Assembly: GCF_012027595.1 (NCBI RefSeq)
Contig: NZ_SNUR01000001.1
Coordinates: 682,001 to 746,000, forward strand
Source of the DNA: Thermococcus sp. Bubb.Bath
GTDB lineage: Archaea; Methanobacteriota_B; Thermococci; Thermococcales; Thermococcaceae
Direction of reading: 5' to 3'
Length of the DNA: 64,000 nt
Shown one piece after another: positions 36,625-45,202 of this stretch. Under the pieces are notes generated by a model. The model worked only from the letters and a program-made list of their open reading frames with translations. It was not told the DNA's origin and did not search any database. How positions within the stretch are numbered: the first letter of the stretch is position 1; the number at the start of each line of letters is the position of its first letter. The position numbers and the translations under genes were made by a program.

Positions 36625-36837
36625 TCAGACGTACTTGAACTCGTCTTCCTCTGGCTTCTTCTCCTTTATCTTCCAGTAGATTTTGTCCTCTTTTTCAAAG
36701 CTCTCCACCTTTCCCTGCTCGGAGAAACGGAGCAGGTACCTCCTGACTTCCATGGGGTCGATCCCTGTCTTTTCAGCTATCTCCTCAATGGTCTTCTCCC
36801 CATCCTCAAGTGCCTCCAAAACCTTGACGTTCTTCAT
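36625..36837 (-). CDS. Small winged-helix protein, 70 residues
   Basis: The product is a compact helix-turn-helix: VLEALEDGEKTIEEIAEKTG, then PMEVRRYLLRFSEQGKVESF and a basic/acidic tail KIKEKKPEEDEFKYV. Its ATG overlaps the stop of the UPF0148 gene. It is likely a DNA-binding or nucleic-acid-related adaptor. Last gene of the arginase-like operon. Confidence 0.75.
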   Translation of the reverse strand: MKNVKVLEALEDGEKTIEEIAEKTGIDPMEVRRYLLRFSEQGKVESFEKEDKIYWKIKEKKPEEDEFKYV

Positions 36838-37175
36838 TCTCCTCCCTCCAATGCCCGATACTTCAATATCAGTTCTATTATCTTCTCCATTGCACTTAAG
36901 TGTTTCTCAAGGGCATTCACATCACTCGGAAGGGCCGATGCCAGCTCCGCCAGTTTCGCCCAGAGGGCTGCCTCTACATCAACGTTCCTATCTGCAATGG
37001 AGTCGCGCTTATTCTTGGCCCTGTACTCGCAGACTGGGCAGAAAACCTTCCCGTCCTTTTCGAAGAGGGGTGAGCCGCATACAGGGCAGTGCCTGTCCAG
37101 CATCTTGGCTCCGGAGAGCATTAGGGGCGTTATGACGTTCCTTATCTCCTCGTCGGTGGGCCCTTTCACGTTCAT
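36834..37175 (-). CDS. UPF0148 / ZNRD2-like zinc-ribbon protein
   Basis: The product has 113 residues. A helical start (EEIRNVITPLMLSGAKMLDR) leads into the zinc ribbon HCPVCGSPLFEKDGKVFCPVC (CxxC...CxxC), typical of the family related to the human Sjogren syndrome autoantigen 1 (ZNRD2). The rest is helical. Function in archaea is unknown. It starts by overlap with the upstream arginase-like gene. Confidence 0.85.
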   Translation of the reverse strand: MNVKGPTDEEIRNVITPLMLSGAKMLDRHCPVCGSPLFEKDGKVFCPVCEYRAKNKRDSIADRNVDVEAALWAKLAELASALPSDVNALEKHLSAMEKIIELILKYRALEGGE

Positions 37176-37903
37176 CCCTCCATCAGAAGCCGGAAAACCT
37201 CAATCAGCGCTTCCTTCCCAAGTCTGGAGCGCTTTATCCTGTCCGAAACCTCCGCCACATCGAAGGCCACCACGTTGAACGCTTTCGTAACCCTCTCAAG
37301 GAGCTCCAAAAGTTCATCAAGGGTCAATTCACCGTGCTGAAACCTAGCAATCCTGTACTCCGGCCTGAGAACGTCCAGGTCAACAGTCAGGTACACATCC
37401 CCTCCAAGGTATTCCCTCGCATCCTCAACGACGCCGTCAACGCCGTGATTGGCAAGGTTGAGATAAGATTTCCATCCGCGAGGGGTCTTCCTTGTTCTTG
37501 GGAGGGCGGGATAAATACGCACTCGTCTCGTCCAGAGCTCCGTCCTCTTCGTGGTGGGTATCATGAGGACGGGGGCAATGACTGCCGCCCTTTCAACCCT
37601 GTGCTCCTCAAGTGAGTAGGCAAGCCACGAGCCGTGATCGAGGTAGTCGTGCATCAAATCCGTGTGAGCATCAACGCTGATGAGGGACGCGGGCCGGAGC
37701 TTTCCGACTATGGAGTATGTAGCCAGATGTTCCCCGATTACGTAGCAGCAGTCAGAGGGGACCAGTCTACTGAGGGTCTCAGGGTTCCTAGCATCCACTA
37801 TATTAACGTCCTCCCCTAAAAGCCCTTCCTTTTCAAGCAGCTTTCTGGCGTAGTGGACACCCTCGCGGTTTGGTTTCTCGCCGAACGGGATGAGAGTTAC
37901 CAT
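37172..37903 (-). CDS. Arginase/agmatinase-family protein
   Basis: The product has 243 residues, shorter than typical agmatinase (about 290-300). The metal ligands can be followed: GEH (for GGDH), SVDAHTDL (DxHxD) and TVDLDVLRPE (DxD), so a binuclear manganese site is possible. The usual substrate loops are shortened and sequence around them differs, so the substrate could be agmatine, a histone-like acetyl-lysine, or another ureohydrolase substrate. First gene of an operon with UPF0148 and a small winged-helix protein. Confidence 0.78.
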   Translation of the reverse strand: MVTLIPFGEKPNREGVHYARKLLEKEGLLGEDVNIVDARNPETLSRLVPSDCCYVIGEHLATYSIVGKLRPASLISVDAHTDLMHDYLDHGSWLAYSLEEHRVERAAVIAPVLMIPTTKRTELWTRRVRIYPALPRTRKTPRGWKSYLNLANHGVDGVVEDAREYLGGDVYLTVDLDVLRPEYRIARFQHGELTLDELLELLERVTKAFNVVAFDVAEVSDRIKRSRLGKEALIEVFRLLMEG

Positions 37904-37979
37904 TTTATCACCGGAATGTCATAGTTGAGGGATTTTAAAATCCTTATGGGGCTGAGCATCGATGGAACTTTTTGAACGG

Positions 37980-37994
37980 GAATATTTTTAAAGC
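37980..37994 (+). promoter_or_regulatory. Promoter of fluoride-riboswitch operon
   Basis: ATATTTTTAAAG forms the TATA region. A start about 25 nt downstream would fall at or just before the aptamer at 38013, so the transcript begins with the riboswitch. Confidence 0.6.
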
Positions 37995-38012
37995 AGACCA
38001 ATCAACTAAAAA

Positions 38013-38074
38013 GGGCGATGGCGTCCGCCTGGCTCCGGCCAAATCGCCTTAATGGCTGATGACGCCTGTTCTAC
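38013..38074 (+). ncRNA. Fluoride riboswitch (crcB RNA motif)
   Basis: The sequence fits the crcB/fluoride aptamer. GGCGAUGGCGUCCGCC forms the first hairpin (GGCG 38014-38017 with CGCC 38026-38029). Its loop GGCGUC (38020-38025) pairs perfectly with GACGCC (38061-38066) as the defining pseudoknot. Between them are AAAUC GCC UUAAU GGC UGAU (38041-38060), the second hairpin with the conserved UGAUG segment, and a terminal CUAC at 38071-38074. A 12-nt extra hairpin UGGC-UCCG-GCCA at 38030-38041 separates the two parts. The aptamer binds fluoride with magnesium. It precedes a six-gene operon that includes crcB. Confidence 0.9.
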
Positions 38075-38081
38075 AGCTGAT

Positions 38082-38093
38082 GGAGGCGGTAGA
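38082..38093 (+). promoter_or_regulatory. Ribosome binding site, likely riboswitch expression platform
   Basis: GGAGGCGG at 38082-38089 is a strong site for the ATG at 38094. Its AGGCGG (38084-38089) is exactly complementary to CCGCCU (38025-38030) in the first aptamer hairpin, so ribosome binding and the aptamer fold compete for the same bases. Fluoride binding would hold CGCC in the aptamer and expose the site. Confidence 0.55.
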
Positions 38094-38960
38094 ATGGGCT
38101 CGAAGCTTGGAGAGTTCGGACGCTTTGTGAATATAGATAGGGTTCTCGATTACGTTGAGAAGCGCCGCCACGAGGACGGTGGATACTGCTTCGTCAGTGT
38201 TTTGGATGACACCAACGTTAACGACACCTACTACGCCGTCAAAATCCACGACCTCTTGGGGCTCGAAGTTCCTGAGAAGGAGAAGACAATAGAGTTCCTC
38301 GAAGGAACAATTCAGCCACAGACAGCCGTTGTTGCAATAGCGATGGCCCTTGAGGCCCTTGCAATACTGGGGGCAGATGACGTTGCCAGGGAGCACGTGG
38401 ACATAGTCTACACAAAGTACAACCCCCTTGAGGGCAAGTTCGCAGTCGGCCTCGGGGGGAGCGAGGAGTTCGGCACTGCAACACCGCTGGAGGCCACATA
38501 CTGGGTCGTCAAGGCGTTCAAGGCCATCGGCCAGCCGATAAGTGAAGAAGAGAAGGAGAAAATACGAGCCTTCGTTATGAAGTTCAGGATGGGAACCGGA
38601 TACGGTGTAAAACACCCAACGACCACTATGACGTACCAGGCACTTTTCACGCTCCACACGCTCGGTTACCGTCCACCCAAGAGCCCCCACTTCAGGAACT
38701 GCGAGCTCTGCGGCGACTGGGGCGGCTTCACGGAAGTTCCATACAGCCTCCCGCCGTATCTTGAGCCGACCTTCTACGCTACCAGGGGGCTTGAACTTCA
38801 GGATGAGAGGCCAACCTGCCCGAAAAGGCACATCTGGTTCATCCGCCAGCTTCAGAACTCAAACGGCGGTTTCAGGAGGAGCCTTGAGCTGGGAATATCC
38901 AACTTCCAGAACACGTATAGGGCACTCGCAGTGATTGAATCAATGATGAGGCACCTCTGA
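38094..38960 (+). CDS. Alpha-toroid prenyltransferase/squalene-cyclase-repeat protein
   Basis: The product has 288 residues made of four or five repeats of the protein prenyltransferase beta-subunit type: DGGYCFVSVLDDTNVNDTYY, EGKFAVGLGGSEEFGTATPL, GTGYGVKHPTTTMTYQALFT and NGGFRRSLELGISNFQNTYR. Each gives the GG-aromatic...T-Y-A toroid pattern. Two cysteine clusters (NCELCGDW and TCPKRHIW) could bind zinc. No membrane segment. An enzymatic role is unproven. ATG 38094 follows the riboswitch-linked site; an upstream ATG at 38052 lies inside the aptamer and is rejected. First gene of the fluoride operon. Confidence 0.75.
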   Translation: MGSKLGEFGRFVNIDRVLDYVEKRRHEDGGYCFVSVLDDTNVNDTYYAVKIHDLLGLEVPEKEKTIEFLEGTIQPQTAVVAIAMALEALAILGADDVAREHVDIVYTKYNPLEGKFAVGLGGSEEFGTATPLEATYWVVKAFKAIGQPISEEEKEKIRAFVMKFRMGTGYGVKHPTTTMTYQALFTLHTLGYRPPKSPHFRNCELCGDWGGFTEVPYSLPPYLEPTFYATRGLELQDERPTCPKRHIWFIRQLQNSNGGFRRSLELGISNFQNTYRALAVIESMMRHL

Positions 38961-38969
38961 GTGATCCCT

Positions 38970-39656
38970 ATGGACTTAATAGGAATCTATTTGAAGGAAG
39001 CCATGAACGAAGGATGCCCGGTGTGCAGGATCCTGCGCTCCTACGAGGAATCGCAGATAGACACCATCCTCTACGAGCACGTGAACGACCCGGAGGTCAG
39101 GAAAAAATTCCAGGAGAGCCTGGGCCTCTGCACGTACCACGCCTGGAAGACGCTCAAAAAAGCGTACTCGGAGCCCCTCCTCGGACCCCTTGGGGTAGCG
39201 ATAATCTACGAGAGCATCCTCTCACGCTACATCACCTCCCTGGAGGAGAGAAAGCCCCTGGACGAGGGAGAGTGTTTCCTCTGCGACCTCGTTCAGCAGA
39301 AGGAGAAGGACACGGTAGAGGCGTTTGCGGAGAGGATTGAAGAGCTGCTCCCAGAGTACGAGAAATCGAGCTCAATCCTCTGTAAGAGGCACTACGAGAT
39401 GCTTCTCCGGGAGGTCGGCCAGAGAGACCCAGAAACCGCGGACAGACTCCGGAAAATCCAAATAGAAAAACTAAAAGGCCTCCAGAAACGGATAAATTCC
39501 TTCATAAACAAGTTCGATTACAGGGCAGAGAAGGAGCCAACGAAGGAAGAGGCATCCTCCCTACCCCTGACGGTAGAAGCCCTGAAAGGCCTTGAAACTG
39601 GGGCAACCATTCGGGAGCACCAGGAGAAAAAGAGGGGGTTCTTACCGTGGAGATAA
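38970..39656 (+). CDS. Double CxxC/CxxH protein (DUF6062-like)
   Basis: The product has 228 residues containing two copies of one motif: CPVCRIL ... GLCTYHAW (about residues 16-57) and CFLCDLV ... ILCKRHYE (about 100-150). Each could bind a metal ion. The family resembles DUF6062. The C-terminal part is basic and helical. ATG 38970 is used with GAGTGAT upstream; the GTG at 38961 is in frame. It overlaps the next gene by 10 nt. Function unknown; its place in the fluoride operon is the main clue. Confidence 0.7.
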   Translation: MDLIGIYLKEAMNEGCPVCRILRSYEESQIDTILYEHVNDPEVRKKFQESLGLCTYHAWKTLKKAYSEPLLGPLGVAIIYESILSRYITSLEERKPLDEGECFLCDLVQQKEKDTVEAFAERIEELLPEYEKSSSILCKRHYEMLLREVGQRDPETADRLRKIQIEKLKGLQKRINSFINKFDYRAEKEPTKEEASSLPLTVEALKGLETGATIREHQEKKRGFLPWR

Positions 39657-39946
39657 CTCTGTCGCCGGAGGATCTTGAAGCAGTGAAGAGGAATAAGCGC
39701 GAAATCGAGAGGAGGTTCAACGACCTGAAAGGACTAGAGAGGACTTTAAAGGAGCTCAAGCTCGAATACCTGCGGGAGCACAGGGACAGACTGAAGAAGA
39801 AGCTAGAGGAAATGAGGAAGCTGTACGAGGAGATGACCGAGTTCGAGAGAAAGGCCAGACGTGACAAGGAACTTCTGATGGTCTTTAGAAAAGAGCTAAG
39901 CGAGGAGAATCGGAAGCTAAGAAAAGAGCTGGGGGACAGGATATGA
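39647..39946 (+). CDS. Coiled-coil protein, 99 residues
   Basis: It begins at GTG 39647 inside the previous gene and overlaps the next by 4 nt. After a short start it is one long heptad helix (VKRNKREIERRFNDLKGLER to RKELSEENRKLRKEL) rich in Lys, Glu and Leu. No enzyme motif. Probably a structural partner of its neighbours. Confidence 0.65.
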   Translation: MEITLSPEDLEAVKRNKREIERRFNDLKGLERTLKELKLEYLREHRDRLKKKLEEMRKLYEEMTEFERKARRDKELLMVFRKELSEENRKLRKELGDRI

Positions 39947-40365
39947 AAATAACCCTCAGGTCAAAGGGGAGTTGGAGGAAAGTAACGTTCAAAATACCAG
40001 ACGAAACGTTCGAGAGAATCGAAGAGCTATCAAAGCGCTATGGGTTTAGAGTTGATGAAACTCTCAGGATAATCCTCCTCCACGGTTACATCGAGAAAAG
40101 AGAGGAAAGCGCGGAGGAATTCAAGGAACTTGAGGAAGAAATATCCGCGCTGGAACGGGAGCTCTACGAACTCGAAGGAAAGTGGTCGCCATTGAAATTC
40201 ACAACATACTACCTCGCGATGGACAACCAGAACCTCGCAATCCAGCTTTCGGGGATGATCGCCGAGAACAAACGCTTGAGAAAAATGCTTGGAAAGCCAG
40301 AGAGGGACTTCTCCGAAATTGAGCGGCTCATCCATTACTACTTATCATTCGAGGGCAAGGATTAA
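39943..40365 (+). CDS. Ribbon-helix-helix-like plus coiled-coil protein
   Basis: The product has 140 residues. The first 60 fit a ribbon-helix-helix: strand WRKVTFKIPDETFERIEEL, then KRYGFRVDETLRIILLHGY. A coiled coil follows (EEFKELEEEISALERELYEL) and a second helical part (AENKRLRKMLGKP) echoing the end of the previous protein. It might be a DNA-binding autoregulator of the operon or a partner of the 99-residue protein. Confidence 0.6.
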   Translation: MKITLRSKGSWRKVTFKIPDETFERIEELSKRYGFRVDETLRIILLHGYIEKREESAEEFKELEEEISALERELYELEGKWSPLKFTTYYLAMDNQNLAIQLSGMIAENKRLRKMLGKPERDFSEIERLIHYYLSFEGKD

Positions 40366-40398
40366 AAAGAAAACAAACCGGGCTCCGATGGTGGTAGG

Positions 40399-41158
<760 letters not shown>

Positions 41159-41225
41159 TTTTGTTGTAAATTTTCTATTTAGATATAGATTTTCCAGTAT
41201 TCTATTGTATCAACCACAATTTTTT

Positions 41226-41241
41226 GCGAAAAGTTTATATA
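41226..41241 (+). promoter_or_regulatory. Very strong orphan promoter
   Basis: GCGAAAAGTTTATATA is close to an ideal BRE plus TATA element. No open frame of normal size starts within 200 nt of it; a predicted start near 41263 leads into a structured RNA candidate. Confidence 0.65.
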
Positions 41242-41262
41242 TCATGAGGGGCCTAGAATATA

Positions 41263-41370
41263 ACAAGCGGGCGGCACCCCGGTTGTACAATAAGGGATAG
41301 AATCAGAGCTGTAATCACCGACCCTCCGGGATGGAATAACCCCTCAAATTGTTTGCAGTTTTATTTTTAA
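41263..41370 (+). ncRNA. Candidate small structured RNA, unknown family
   Basis: The 41159-41472 stretch has no gene. From the strong promoter, an RNA of about 108 nt would end at the T-rich GTTTTATTTTTAA (41358-41371). It can form nested helices: AACAA with TTGTT (near 41263 and 41349), GGG with CCC, CCCGG 41278-41282 with CCGGG 41326-41330, and AGGG 41293-41296 with CCCT 41322-41325. TTGTACAA at 41283-41290 is self-complementary. The pairs are all on the outside of one another, as in a single long stem with side elements. I do not recognise it. Confidence 0.5.
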
Positions 41371-41472
41371 CTTGACCCGTACCCAATTGAAACCATGCCG
41401 AAAACCTAATAAGACTGATATGCAAATCTGTTTCTAGATGAGTGAATAAGCGTGCAAAATGCGGTGATCTCG

Positions 41473-41958
41473 ATGGTCGAGCTCGACTTCGAGTTACCTT
41501 TAAAGGAACTCAATGGTGTGATGGAGAGATTCATGTCCGCGGAATTATTCACAAAGTGGGTCCTCTACAATGAGGACAGGGGTACTGTAGCCCTCCGCGT
41601 CGTGGTCCCGGACTTTGAGATGGAGCAGGTCATTCTGGATATTGCAGAAGTAGTCAGGGGACCGCTTGAAATAAGCATCGTAAAAGACGGTCTTGCGGAG
41701 ATAAAGGTGGATCAGGCCTTCATCAACGTTATAAATGTAGATGGTGTCGTTTACCCATTAGCCCTCATAATGGAGTTCGATTTCAACGCCCATGTTCCTT
41801 CCAGAATAGAGCTTATAACCGAAAAGGACTGCCCTGAGGAAGTAATCAGCGCAATATTGCACACAAAGCTCGGCCCCTTTGATTTCAGAGACCCTATGAA
41901 GACGAAAATCCTCCAGAGCAACAAAATGACAAAGATAATGCTGACCACTGCAGTCTAA
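41473..41958 (+). CDS. Uncharacterised protein, 161 residues
   Basis: I do not recognise this family. The protein is soluble, with alternating strands and helices (MVELDFELPLKELNGVMERF, then GTVALRVVVPDFEMEQVILD, then EIKVDQAFINVINVDGVVY) and no cysteine-rich motif. ATG 41473 is preferred because GGTGAT lies before it; a GTG at 41452 is in frame. It has its own TATA-like element (CCTAATAAG). Confidence 0.6.
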   Translation: MVELDFELPLKELNGVMERFMSAELFTKWVLYNEDRGTVALRVVVPDFEMEQVILDIAEVVRGPLEISIVKDGLAEIKVDQAFINVINVDGVVYPLALIMEFDFNAHVPSRIELITEKDCPEEVISAILHTKLGPFDFRDPMKTKILQSNKMTKIMLTTAV

Positions 41959-42024
41959 GCGACTTTAGAATGACCTTTTAGGTAACCTTAAAATCTTTTT
42001 ACACTATTCTCTTCTGGTGATATC

Positions 42025-43239
42025 ATGCTCCACCACGTTAAACTCATCTACGCGACCAAAAGCAGGAAGCTCGTTGGCAAAAAAATCGTTCTAGCCATTC
42101 CTGGAAGTATAGCCGCGGTCGAATGCGTCAAGCTCGCGAGGGAGTTGATACGGCACGGTGCCGAGGTTCACGCGGTGATGAGCGAGAACGCACAAAAGAT
42201 AATCCATCCGTACGCTATGGAGTTCGCCACCGGAAACCCCATCGTTACAGAAATCACGGGCTTCATCGAACACGTCGAGCTCGCGGGAGAGCACGAGAAC
42301 AAAGCTGACCTCGTCCTAGTCTGCCCAGCGACGGCAAACACCATCTCAAAAATCGCCTGTGGAATCGACGATACGCCAGTTACAACCGTTGTTACGACAG
42401 CCTTCGCTCACACTCCAATAATGATAGCCCCAGCGATGCATTCAACGATGTACGACCACCCTATTGTGAAAGAGAACATTGAGAAGCTGAAGAAACTGGG
42501 TGTAGAGTTCATCCAGCCGAGATTTGAGGAGGGCAAGGCAAAAGTGGCCTCAATCGAGGAGATAACCTACCATGTTATACGGAAGCTCCACAAGAAGGAC
42601 CTTGCCGGGAAGCACATTCTCGTCACGGCCGGCGCAACAAGAGAGTACATAGACCCGATACGCTACATAACCAACGCAAGCAGCGGGAAGATGGGCGTTG
42701 CCATAGCTGAGGAGGCCGAACTCAGAGGGGCAGAGGTAACCCTCATCAAAACTAAGGGAAGCGTGCCGAGCCTTGTGGAGAACCAGATTGAAGTCGAGAC
42801 CGTCGAGGAGATGCTGGAAGCGATAGAGAACGAACTGAAAAGCAAAAAATACGATATCGTTATCCTAGCGGCTGCCGTCAGTGACTTCCGCGTTAAGGAT
42901 AAGGCAGCCGCCAAGATAAAGAGCGGAAAGCCGTTAACCCTCGAGCTCGAGCCGACCCCGAAGATAATTGACCGCGTGAAGGCTCTCCAGCCCGCCGTCT
43001 TCCTCGTTGGCTTCAAGGCAGAGACCGGGCTGAGCGAGGAGGAGCTTCTCAAAGCGGCCAGGAAGCAGATAGAGCGCGCCGGGAGCGATTTGGTAGTCGC
43101 CAACACTCTTAGTGCCTTTGGAAGCGAGGAGAACGAGGTTATGCTCGTGGGCAGGGCTTCTGTGAAAAAACTCCCAAGGATGGAGAAAAGAGAGCTGGCC
43201 GAACGATTGTGGGATGAGATAATCCCACTTCTATCGTGA
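42025..43239 (+). CDS. coaBC: Bifunctional CoaBC (phosphopantothenoylcysteine synthetase/decarboxylase)
   Basis: The product has 404 residues. The flavin-dependent CoaC half has LAIPGSIAAVECVKLAREL, CPATANTISKIACGIDD and PAMHSTMYDHPIV. The CoaB half begins near residue 195 with HILVTAGATREYIDPIRY, TNASSGKMGVAIAEEA and AAVSDFRVKDKAAAKIKS. It makes 4'-phosphopantetheine for coenzyme A. ATG 42025 with GGTGATATC before it. Confidence 0.95.
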   Translation: MLHHVKLIYATKSRKLVGKKIVLAIPGSIAAVECVKLARELIRHGAEVHAVMSENAQKIIHPYAMEFATGNPIVTEITGFIEHVELAGEHENKADLVLVCPATANTISKIACGIDDTPVTTVVTTAFAHTPIMIAPAMHSTMYDHPIVKENIEKLKKLGVEFIQPRFEEGKAKVASIEEITYHVIRKLHKKDLAGKHILVTAGATREYIDPIRYITNASSGKMGVAIAEEAELRGAEVTLIKTKGSVPSLVENQIEVETVEEMLEAIENELKSKKYDIVILAAAVSDFRVKDKAAAKIKSGKPLTLELEPTPKIIDRVKALQPAVFLVGFKAETGLSEEELLKAARKQIERAGSDLVVANTLSAFGSEENEVMLVGRASVKKLPRMEKRELAERLWDEIIPLLS

Positions 43240-43315
43240 ACCGTTCTTACCTTTAAATTTCAAATTTCCGAAAGCTTCATAATTTCCGGGGTTTATCAAC
43301 CTTCGGTGATTCTCT

Positions 43316-43996
43316 GTGAAGAAGATAGGAATAATCGGCGGAACCACCCCGGAATCCACCTGCTACTACTATCAGAACTACATCAAGATCAGCAGGGAGA
43401 AGTTCGGTCCCTTCACGTTCCCGGAGCTGATAATATACTCAATTAACTTCAAGGAGTTCCAGAACAACCCGCGCGGCTGGGAGGGCAGAACGGAAATCCT
43501 CATAAACGCGGCAAAGGCCCTTGAGAGAGCTGGGGCAGAGCTAATAGCCATGTCCGCCAACACACCGCATATAGTCTTCCCCCAGGTCCAGAAAGCTGTA
43601 AACGTGCAGATGGTGAGTATAATCGACGCCCTGATCGAGGAGATGAGGCACAGAGGTGTTAAGAAGGTTCTTCTCCTTGGAACCAAGACGACCATGACCG
43701 CCGACTTTTACAAGAATGCCCTCAAAGAGGCGGGCTTTGAGGTCATCGTTCCGAACGAGGAAGAGATTGAAAGGGTTGACGGAATCATCTTCAGCGAGCT
43801 TTCCTTTGAGAACCTGGAGAGTAAGCCCTACCTCGTAGAACTCGTTGAGAAGTATGCGAGGGAGAATGGGATAGAGGGAGTCATCCTCGGCTGCACAGAG
43901 CTACCGCTTGCTATCAAGCCTGGAGATGTCTCAGTTGAGGTCTTTGACACTGCCGCGATCCACATGAGGAAGCTCATCGAACTCGCTGCGGAATGA
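43316..43996 (+). CDS. Aspartate/glutamate racemase family protein
   Basis: The product has 226 residues. IGIIGGTTPESTCYYYQNYI starts the racemase fold and GVILGCTELPLAIK carries the second catalytic cysteine. The first cysteine position is changed: the usual CNTAH is SANTPH here, with Ala for Cys. A two-base racemase would lack one base, so the enzyme may be specific for one isomer, use Thr/Ser in its place, or do another reaction such as hydantoin or amino-acid-derivative chemistry. GTG start. Confidence 0.85.
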   Translation: MKKIGIIGGTTPESTCYYYQNYIKISREKFGPFTFPELIIYSINFKEFQNNPRGWEGRTEILINAAKALERAGAELIAMSANTPHIVFPQVQKAVNVQMVSIIDALIEEMRHRGVKKVLLLGTKTTMTADFYKNALKEAGFEVIVPNEEEIERVDGIIFSELSFENLESKPYLVELVEKYARENGIEGVILGCTELPLAIKPGDVSVEVFDTAAIHMRKLIELAAE

Positions 43997-44094
43997 GGCT
44001 CGACTTTATTCTAGGTTTCTCTTAATTTCTCCAATTGGTTTCCTAAGATGGGCTCTCTCGACATGAAGTGAAGCAGACAAGTACTGCAAACCGG

Positions 44095-44922
44095 TCAAAT
44101 CTCCTTGGGTGGGACGAGCACTCCAAACTCCGTGATTATCCCGCGGACGTACCTCCAAGGAGTCACGTCGAAGATGAAGTTCCTTATCTTGTAACCCTGC
44201 CTCGTGTACGGCCTCTCAACTATCTCAACCTCATCACTCGTGAGCTCAGGGTGAAGTTTGAAGCTCTCCGCGGCGGCATAGAAAGGTACCCCGACGTCGT
44301 GACAGGCGAGGGCTAGAGGGTACGTTCCCGCCTTGTTAAAGATAGCCCCATCTCGGGCTATATTATCGGCCCCAACGAGGGCTAGGGTTGCATTTTTGGC
44401 AAAGAGACCGAGCTGAGCGTCTGTGATGACCTCGTGGGGTATGCCCAGGGAGTGGAGCTCGTTTGCCAGGGCTATCCCCTCATAGTCGGGAGCACTCTCG
44501 GTTAGGATGACTCTGAACCTCTTTCCATTCCTCCGGGCGGATTTAAAGACCTCAAGAACGGCCGAGGAGAAGGAGTGGGTTATCACTACCTCGTTTTCGT
44601 CTATGAGCTCGCTTCCAATGTTTCCGATTTCCCTTTTGGCCTCCTCGGCCAGTTTTATGAACTCCTCCGCCTTCGCCCGCACCACCGCAGGGTCTCCGGT
44701 TACCGGGATAAATCGAGCGAGGTTGTAGAGGGAGGCCATCGTCCTGTTAACAGAGGGAACCTCTGTTTTCATCTCCTTGACTGCCTCTTCCAGCTCCTCT
44801 CCTTCAAAAGTCTCCGCGAGGGCTATGTACGCCTCCGCGCCTTTCATTGCGAGCCAGCTCGCTCCCCTTATGCGCTCTGAGCGCATCTCCTCTAGTACCG
44901 AAAGGACTTCCCGTGGAAGCAT
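44095..44922 (-). CDS. eIF2B-like / sugar-phosphate isomerase family protein
   Basis: The product has 275 residues in the eIF2B-alpha/MtnA/ribose-1,5-bisphosphate isomerase superfamily: VITHSFSSAVLEVFKSARR, VILTESAPDYEG, and GADNIARDGAIFNKAGTYPL. In Thermococcales some members are isomerases of the AMP/pentose-phosphate pathway and others are called aIF2B. It lacks clear signs to decide. ATG 44922 follows GGTGTTGG; ORF upstream codons are not used. Confidence 0.8.
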   Translation of the reverse strand: MLPREVLSVLEEMRSERIRGASWLAMKGAEAYIALAETFEGEELEEAVKEMKTEVPSVNRTMASLYNLARFIPVTGDPAVVRAKAEEFIKLAEEAKREIGNIGSELIDENEVVITHSFSSAVLEVFKSARRNGKRFRVILTESAPDYEGIALANELHSLGIPHEVITDAQLGLFAKNATLALVGADNIARDGAIFNKAGTYPLALACHDVGVPFYAAAESFKLHPELTSDEVEIVERPYTRQGYKIRNFIFDVTPWRYVRGIITEFGVLVPPKEI

Positions 44923-45061
44923 GACCAACACCACACACCTTAATTAGAGCCCAATAATCCAAGATGGCTCCCCTTTATCACTCTTTCGCCACGTCAGCAC
45001 GAGCATCCGGACTGACTGAAACAAGGGAAGCTTTCGCGGTCAACAGATGAGAAGATGACGG

Positions 45062-45202
45062 TCACAGAGAAGACTTCAGGCCCCTCTTCCGGACCTTCTT
45101 AAGCTCATCCCACTCGAAGAACTGCCTGTTGAAAGGATCCAGCTGGGACACTACCTCACCGGGCAGAATCAGGGGGCGGGTGAGATACCTCTTTTTCTTC
45201 AC
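45062..45202 (-). CDS. Small basic protein, about 46-51 residues
   Basis: A short frame reads KKKRYLTRPLILPGEVVSQ, then LDPFNRQFFEWDELKKVRKR. It is compact and rich in Lys/Arg and aromatic residues. GGGGGTGA precedes GTG 45202; ATG 45217 in the same frame would give 51 residues and a leaderless start, since a TATA-like TTTTTATG lies about 25 nt before it. Not a known family to me. It sits alone before gapdh. Confidence 0.6.
   Translation of the reverse strand: MKKKRYLTRPLILPGEVVSQLDPFNRQFFEWDELKKVRKRGLKSSL

Noticed and set aside
40366-40398. Possible second fluoride riboswitch directly before crcB.
   Set aside because: The 33-nt gap is too short and lacks the GAUGG...UGAUG pairing; only the aptamer at 38013 fits.
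41242-41295. A 17-codon peptide starting MRGLEYNKR after the strong promoter.
   Set aside because: Its ATG lies between the TATA box and the predicted transcription start, so it would not be in the RNA.
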